In this document: positions 6,411 to 9,535 of the stretch, piece after piece
How positions within the stretch are numbered: the first letter of the stretch is position 1
Layout: each line of letters opens with the position of its first letter
DNA from: CFX5 sp964568485
Lineage (GTDB): Bacteria > Chloroflexota > Anaerolineae > Caldilineales > Caldilineaceae
Assembly: GCA_964568485.1 (NCBI GenBank)
Contig: CAZMRA010000198.1
Span: 1 to 9,535 of the forward strand
Direction of reading: 5' to 3'
DNA length: 9,535 nucleotides
Position numbers and translations under genes: made by a program
The notes under the pieces: model-generated
Seen by the model: the letters and a program-made list of their open reading frames with translations, nothing else
What the model was told of the DNA's origin: nothing
The model's database searches: none

Positions 6411-8774
6411 CTAGTTGCGGATCAACGGTAGATAGAGCTGCGCCTCCAAGATCCCCTCATTTTCGCCCGTTTCAGAGATATCTTCGTTATCGTCATCCAA
6501 GGGTTCCAGATCGGTCGGATCAACATTGTCTTCGGCCCCAAAGTCCTCATCGTTCGGAGATTCGTTGATCTGCATGGCATGGAAGACCGTGAAGCTCGTC
6601 ACTGCAAACGCATTGATCCGTTCATCCGGGAAGCCATGTTGCCACGCATGCCAAATATACTCGGGTGTACAGGGATTGGCGGTTAGCGTGCACTGGAAGA
6701 GATCCGGATTATCGCCGCTTAGCGGGCCCATCGTATGATCTTCACGCGTGCTCAGCACCAGGGCGACAGCCCCCGGTGTCGTTTGATCGGCCCAGAGATT
6801 GAAGATATCTTCGTCGGTGTTGGGGCTCAGCCCAATCGTTTCGCCGCTGAAATAGTGACTCCAGCTACCAACCGTTGAGCTGCCCAACTGAACCGGCGTG
6901 AAGAGTAGCAGATCGGTGTCGTTCCCCGAGAGCTTGCCCACCTTGTACTTCCCCGTCGTGCTGATCAACAAGCGCCCATCTGCCAAGACGCTGAGGGCGT
7001 CGATATCTTCGCTGTTGTCACTCAGCCCCACATCGGACCCATCAAAGTAGAGTTCGAAGCTGCCCACAGTGGTGGTCCCCAGTTGCGTCGGTATAAACCG
7101 CACAATATCCGAGTCGTCGACCTTGCCGAGCCCCGGCACGTTGGTATTATCCACAAAGCTAAACAGGAATGAGCCATCCGGCAGGATGTGTAGCGCATCA
7201 ATGTCGGCATCAGCGAGGCCCACATCGGAGCCATCGAACAAGAGCTGCCACTCTCCCGTTGCTGGGTCAAAGCTCACTACATCCTCATCGCGGAATTGGA
7301 TCCCTTGAACGGTACCGGAGGATTCAGCGCTGAAGTAGTAGATAAAACCGGTTTGCCCTGGTGGTGTGTCGACCGCAGTGGGCATGGCTGTCGGGGTTGG
7401 GCTGGGCACAACAGGCTCAGGGGTATTTATAACCACCGGGTCAACCGGCGTATCGATGGCCGTTGCCGTAGCGGTTGCTGTTGGCGTGTTCGTGGGGGGG
7501 AACGGCGGTAGCGTATTTGTCGCCGTTGCTGTTGGTGTATCCGGCATCGTTGAGGTAGGCGTGGGCGGAACAGGCGACGCGGTTGCGGTTGGAGTTGGTG
7601 GAAGTGGTGTTTCGGTGGGCTGCGTGCCGGGCGGGCAATCCGTCTGGACTTGTGGTGCAAAATCCTTATCGTAGCTGCCAAACGTTGGATTGCCTTGGCT
7701 TTCGCCATTCGGTCCCTGGAAGTTATTGCCACAAACTTGGCCCTGCGGCCGATTTTCAAACTTGATGCCACCGGCGCTGTTGTTATAAATGGTATTGCCA
7801 TACGCGGCATTGTGGACACCATACCGATAGCCATTGATGGTATTCCCACCAAAACGCAGGCCGCCTCCAGCGTGCCCATAGGTGATATTGTAACGGAAGA
7901 TATTGCCGTCCCCACGTGATACCAACCCCGCCGCTTCCGGGTCACGACTCCCAGTGCACTCGTTGTATTCGATGAGATTACCGGTGCCACCTTCTTTCAC
8001 TTCAACACATTCATTGCCTTGCGTGTTGAAATAGTTGTGATGAATGTGGTTAAAGCTGCTCTGGTCGGGCTCGTTAGTCGGATTCTTGCCATCATTCCAC
8101 TGATTGCTCGACGTGCCGATATAGATGCCCTCGCCATTTTTACCGCCTTCTCCGAAGGCGAAGTCATACAAACCGCAGTTCAAGATCGTGTTGTGATGGA
8201 TGTTGGCCCCTTGGACAAAATAGCGTAAGCGGATGCACTCTCCACCAGCATTCTGGAAGAGCATGTTGCGGACTTCAAGCCCCGCAGGGCCACGACGGAC
8301 GGCCCCGCCATACGGCGCACTTTGCCCATGCACATAGAGCAACTTGTCGCGATAATCACTGGCGCTGTTGCCACTGCCGTCGTAGCCATCGATTGTCCAG
8401 CCATCGAGTAAATAATAATCGTGCTGAATCTGGAAGACGCGATCTTTGTTCGATGCGCCTCGCAAGACCGCGCCACGACCGCCCACAATGCGGATCGGCG
8501 CATCGGCCGTGCCATGGCGTTTGGTGATGATCGACTCCCGATAATCGCCATCCCCTAAGAAGATCGTATCGCCAGGCTGGGCGACATCCAACGCTTTCTG
8601 AATCGTCGCAAAGGCTGTCCCCCATGAACGGCCATCCTGATTGCCCGCGCCACCGGGCATAACATACCAATCCGTGGCAGCATACAGCAATTGTGTATAG
8701 GCCAATATTCCGACTACCCCAATGCCAATAAAAAAGAGAAGGCGGACCCAGCGAGGAACGAAGTTAAATTTCAT
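6411..8774 (-). CDS. Secreted right-handed parallel beta-helix protein with Pro/Thr linker and C-terminal repeats
   Basis: 787 residues from the ATG at 8774, chosen because GGGAGA lies 8 nt upstream and the product then starts with a clear signal peptide: basic MKFNFVPRWVR, a hydrophobic core, cleavage likely after LLYA or LLYAA (32-33). Residues 34-378 form a parallel beta-helix of the pectate-lyase/NosD type: GRSWGTAFATIQKALDVAQPGDTI opening, then Asn-rich rungs such as NIHHNTILN, HIHHNYFN, LIEYNECT and IFRYNITYG. Residues 381-473 are a Pro/Thr linker. Residues 498-692 hold three related units with FDGSDVGL. Then a Cys pair (695, 702), an acidic tail (742-774, 16 of 33 D/E, no K/R) and the end YLPLIRN. 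Polysaccharide binding or cleavage is plausible, but no catalytic residues can be assigned. Exported, probably cell-surface or extracellular. Confidence 0.88.
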   Translation of the reverse strand: MKFNFVPRWVRLLFFIGIGVVGILAYTQLLYAATDWYVMPGGAGNQDGRSWGTAFATIQKALDVAQPGDTIFLGDGDYRESIITKRHGTADAPIRIVGGRGAVLRGASNKDRVFQIQHDYYLLDGWTIDGYDGSGNSASDYRDKLLYVHGQSAPYGGAVRRGPAGLEVRNMLFQNAGGECIRLRYFVQGANIHHNTILNCGLYDFAFGEGGKNGEGIYIGTSSNQWNDGKNPTNEPDQSSFNHIHHNYFNTQGNECVEVKEGGTGNLIEYNECTGSRDPEAAGLVSRGDGNIFRYNITYGHAGGGLRFGGNTINGYRYGVHNAAYGNTIYNNSAGGIKFENRPQGQVCGNNFQGPNGESQGNPTFGSYDKDFAPQVQTDCPPGTQPTETPLPPTPTATASPVPPTPTSTMPDTPTATATNTLPPFPPTNTPTATATATAIDTPVDPVVINTPEPVVPSPTPTAMPTAVDTPPGQTGFIYYFSAESSGTVQGIQFRDEDVVSFDPATGEWQLLFDGSDVGLADADIDALHILPDGSFLFSFVDNTNVPGLGKVDDSDIVRFIPTQLGTTTVGSFELYFDGSDVGLSDNSEDIDALSVLADGRLLISTTGKYKVGKLSGNDTDLLLFTPVQLGSSTVGSWSHYFSGETIGLSPNTDEDIFNLWADQTTPGAVALVLSTREDHTMGPLSGDNPDLFQCTLTANPCTPEYIWHAWQHGFPDERINAFAVTSFTVFHAMQINESPNDEDFGAEDNVDPTDLEPLDDDNEDISETGENEGILEAQLYLPLIRN
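6699..7283 (-). repeat. Three tandem protein repeat units (FDGSDVGL module)
   Basis: Residues about 498-556, 557-619 and 620-692. Each unit runs: hydrophobic strand plus F-x-P, a W/F strand, (Y/L)FDGSDVGL, acidic DIDAL, L-x-DGxxLxS, a Gly/Lys turn and D-x-D-L. FDGSDVGL lies at 7215-7238 and 7023-7046; the third copy has degenerated to FSGETIGL (6828-6851). Units 2 and 3 also share (I/T)P(T/V)QLG(T/S)(T/S)TVGS. The regular strand-turn pattern suggests beta-propeller-like blades, but three units are too few for a closed propeller. Confidence 0.8.
7356..7634 (-). repeat. Low-complexity Pro/Thr linker coding repeat
   Basis: Encodes residues 381-473 of the secreted protein. Degenerate PTPTATA/PPTPT units recur about every 6-14 residues, with no charged residues except a few D/E. 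Such linkers separate modules in secreted proteins of Chloroflexota and are usually flexible, likely glycosylated in some hosts. At DNA level it is an imperfect short-period repeat, which also creates a spurious GV-rich open frame on the other strand (7366-7674). Confidence 0.85.
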
Positions 8775-8782
8775 TTTGTAGG

Positions 8783-8788
8783 TCTCCC
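8783..8788 (-). promoter_or_regulatory. Shine-Dalgarno GGGAGA setting the secreted-protein start
   Basis: Reads GGGAGA on the minus strand, 8 nt before the ATG at 8774. It argues against the longer in-frame start at 8900, which would add 42 residues before the signal peptide. Confidence 0.65.
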
Positions 8789-8801
8789 ATACCTTGGTAT
8801 G
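8788..8801. repeat. Dyad CATACC-TT-GGTATG beside the secreted gene SD
   Basis: A perfect inverted repeat with 6-bp arms and a 2-bp centre, overlapping the last SD base and running upstream. In the mRNA a 2-nt loop is too tight for the full stem, so a DNA operator is more likely than a hairpin. Function is unknown. Confidence 0.35.
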
Positions 8802-8973
8802 ATGGAAACCAACAACCGCAGCGCAAGTGAGCGCGAAAAAGCTCCCATGCACGGGTGTGCTGTTTCCATAAGGATGTTGCTGAAGACTTGCCGGCCTCAC
8901 AACATCCTACGCGTAAACGAACAAATTTACTTACAATATCCCAGCGACGGCATCATGCTCGATTCGCTAGTTA

Positions 8974-9009
8974 GGTCTAAGTTCTGGCAAAAATTTCCCT
9001 ACTTAGACC
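8974..9009. repeat. 9-bp perfect inverted repeat (GGTCTAAGT ... ACTTAGACC)
   Basis: Arms at 8974-8982 and 9001-9009 are perfectly complementary around an 18-nt loop, which can itself pair weakly (GG/CC and AA/TT inside). No T-run follows on either strand, so it is not a standard terminator. If the minus-strand TATAAT at 9031-9036 is real, this stem lies about 15-50 nt into the leader of the secreted-protein mRNA. Confidence 0.55.
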
Positions 9010-9030
9010 ATAACATTCACAATCATTGCA

Positions 9031-9036
9031 ATTATA
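9031..9036 (-). promoter_or_regulatory. Possible -10 box for the secreted beta-helix gene
   Basis: Reads TATAAT on the minus strand. No clear -35 is found at 16-18 bp. The TTACG-TTTC-CGTAA dyad (9059-9072) covers that zone instead, and an imperfect dyad (9036-9050) abuts the box, as expected of a regulated promoter. The predicted leader would be about 250 nt. Confidence 0.35.
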
Positions 9037-9210
9037 GCGGAGACTCTGCTGGGAATCTTTACGTTTCCGTAATGGTCGGGGGCTTTATGCAGACATTTGC
9101 GCTACTTTTACATGACGCAGGTTAACCGTCAAATCGTACGAGACGACAATATCTTAAGCAAATTATAGGGGTCAGGTAAGCGATGTTCAATCGTATATTT
9201 TGCTGAGATT

Positions 9211-9215
9211 AGGGG
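9211..9215 (+). promoter_or_regulatory. Shine-Dalgarno of the RluA-family gene
   Basis: AGGGG, 4 nt before the ATG at 9220. A TATATT (9194-9199) shortly upstream could be a -10 box, but it has no matching -35 and would leave a leader of about 14 nt. Confidence 0.5.
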
Positions 9216-9219
9216 CGAA

Positions 9220-9535
9220 ATGCAGCAAGAATTTATTGTGAGAGGTTTAGAGCGCCCTACTCGATTGGATCGCGTACTGCGTAGCCATTTCCCAAACTGG
9301 GGGCGGCAGGCCATTGACCAGTTGATTACCAGCCGACAGGTTCGGGTCAATGGCCGGACTGTGTGGCTGGCTTCCTGGCTTGTGCACAATCAAGACCGGA
9401 TCGCGCTGACTAATGCGCCGCAGGAGAAGCCGACTCAGCCTCAGCAGTTTGAAGATGCTTGGTTGATTGCCGAGTATGGGGATTTGATCGTGGTCAACAA
9501 GCCACCTTACTTGTCTACGCTCGACGACCGGGACG
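9220..9535 (+). CDS. RluA-family pseudouridine synthase, N-terminal part (cut by window edge)
   Basis: 105 codons plus one base are visible. Residues about 14-63 form an S4 RNA-binding domain (TRLDRVLRSHFPNWGRQAI, then ITSRQVRVNGRTV and the strand before DRIAL). A Gln/Pro-rich spacer (67-77) leads into the catalytic domain, which opens with LIAEYGDLIVVNKPPYLST (82-100); VVNKPxxLxT is the standard RluA start. The catalytic Asp motif (GRLDxxTSG) lies beyond the edge, so activity cannot be checked. The family isomerises specific uridines in 23S rRNA or tRNA; S4 plus catalytic domain is the RluC/RluD layout, but substrate class cannot be settled. AGGGG precedes the ATG. It diverges from the secreted-protein gene. 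Confidence 0.92.
   Translation, partial: MQQEFIVRGLERPTRLDRVLRSHFPNWGRQAIDQLITSRQVRVNGRTVWLASWLVHNQDRIALTNAPQEKPTQPQQFEDAWLIAEYGDLIVVNKPPYLSTLDDRD

Larger units (their letters stand above)
8775..9219. other. Non-coding region between the secreted gene and the RluA-family gene
   Basis: 445 bp, AT-richer than its neighbours. The open frames across it (8691-9125 plus, 9129-9389 minus) show no family pattern. It holds the SD and dyad near 8783-8801, an inverted repeat at 8974-9009, a minus-strand TATAAT at 9031-9036, an imperfect dyad AGCGGAG-A-CTCTGCT (9036-9050), a small TTACG-TTTC-CGTAA hairpin (9059-9072), and the short palindromes GGTTAACC (9120-9127) and TCGTACGA (9134-9141). It probably carries the divergent promoters of both genes. 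Confidence 0.6.

Noticed and set aside
7366..7674. Gly/Val-rich plus-strand open frame that looks like a repeat protein
   Set aside because: It is the antisense of the PTPTATA linker; the repetition comes from the real gene.
8775..8900. Longer N-terminus of the secreted protein starting at 8900
   Set aside because: It would put 42 residues before a clear signal peptide, has no SD, and a good SD precedes the ATG at 8774.
8691..9125. Plus-strand open frame of 144 codons in the non-coding region
   Set aside because: It overlaps the signal-peptide coding region, has no family pattern, no SD and mixed composition.
9120..9145. Palindromes GGTTAACC and TCGTACGA upstream of the RluA-family gene
   Set aside because: Eight-base palindromes are expected by chance in several hundred bases and no larger symmetric structure joins them.

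Overview
The window looks like chromosomal DNA of moderate GC from a bacterium. The secreted protein at 6411-8774 joins a beta-helix to a Pro/Thr linker built from PTPTATA-like units and ends in YLPLIRN. That style is typical of Chloroflexota (Chloroflexus/Herpetosiphon-like). The phylum is an inference from protein style and not a proven assignment. No tRNA, rRNA, CRISPR array, insertion sequence or phage gene was seen.

Layout. Positions 1-4093 (minus strand) hold nearly all of dnaE, the replicative DNA polymerase III alpha subunit; the last C-terminal residues lie beyond the left edge. A 298-bp divergent control region (4094-4391) separates it from a rightward run of four small genes: a DinB/YfiT-like metalloprotein (4392-4928), a VOC/PhnB-like glyoxalase-fold protein (4955-5383), a YjbR/MmcQ-family protein (5444-5800) and the mismatch-specific uracil/thymine DNA glycosylase mug (5841-6392). 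Mug converges, 18 bp apart, on a large secreted right-handed beta-helix protein (6411-8774, minus). A 445-bp non-coding stretch rich in dyads follows (8775-9219). The window ends inside an RluA-family rRNA/tRNA pseudouridine synthase (9220 to the right edge, plus).

Functional reading. The left two thirds are about DNA maintenance: a replicative polymerase whose PHP domain keeps its metal ligands, a base-excision glycosylase, and small proteins of the DinB and YjbR families. The divergent control region has a perfect GAAC-N4-GTTC dyad, the core of the Gram-positive-type LexA (DinR) operator. It sits just after the predicted dnaE transcription start, so SOS control of dnaE is a testable idea. 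A second dyad fills the -35/-10 spacer of the opposing promoter. The mug promoter places its transcription start on the ATG, which implies a leaderless mRNA.

I do not see an obvious new multi-gene system such as a defence island. The most interesting material is regulatory (the divergent region, and the dyad-rich region before the secreted gene) and architectural (a roughly 235-residue disordered linker in DnaE, and the acidic tail plus YLPLIRN terminus of the secreted protein).
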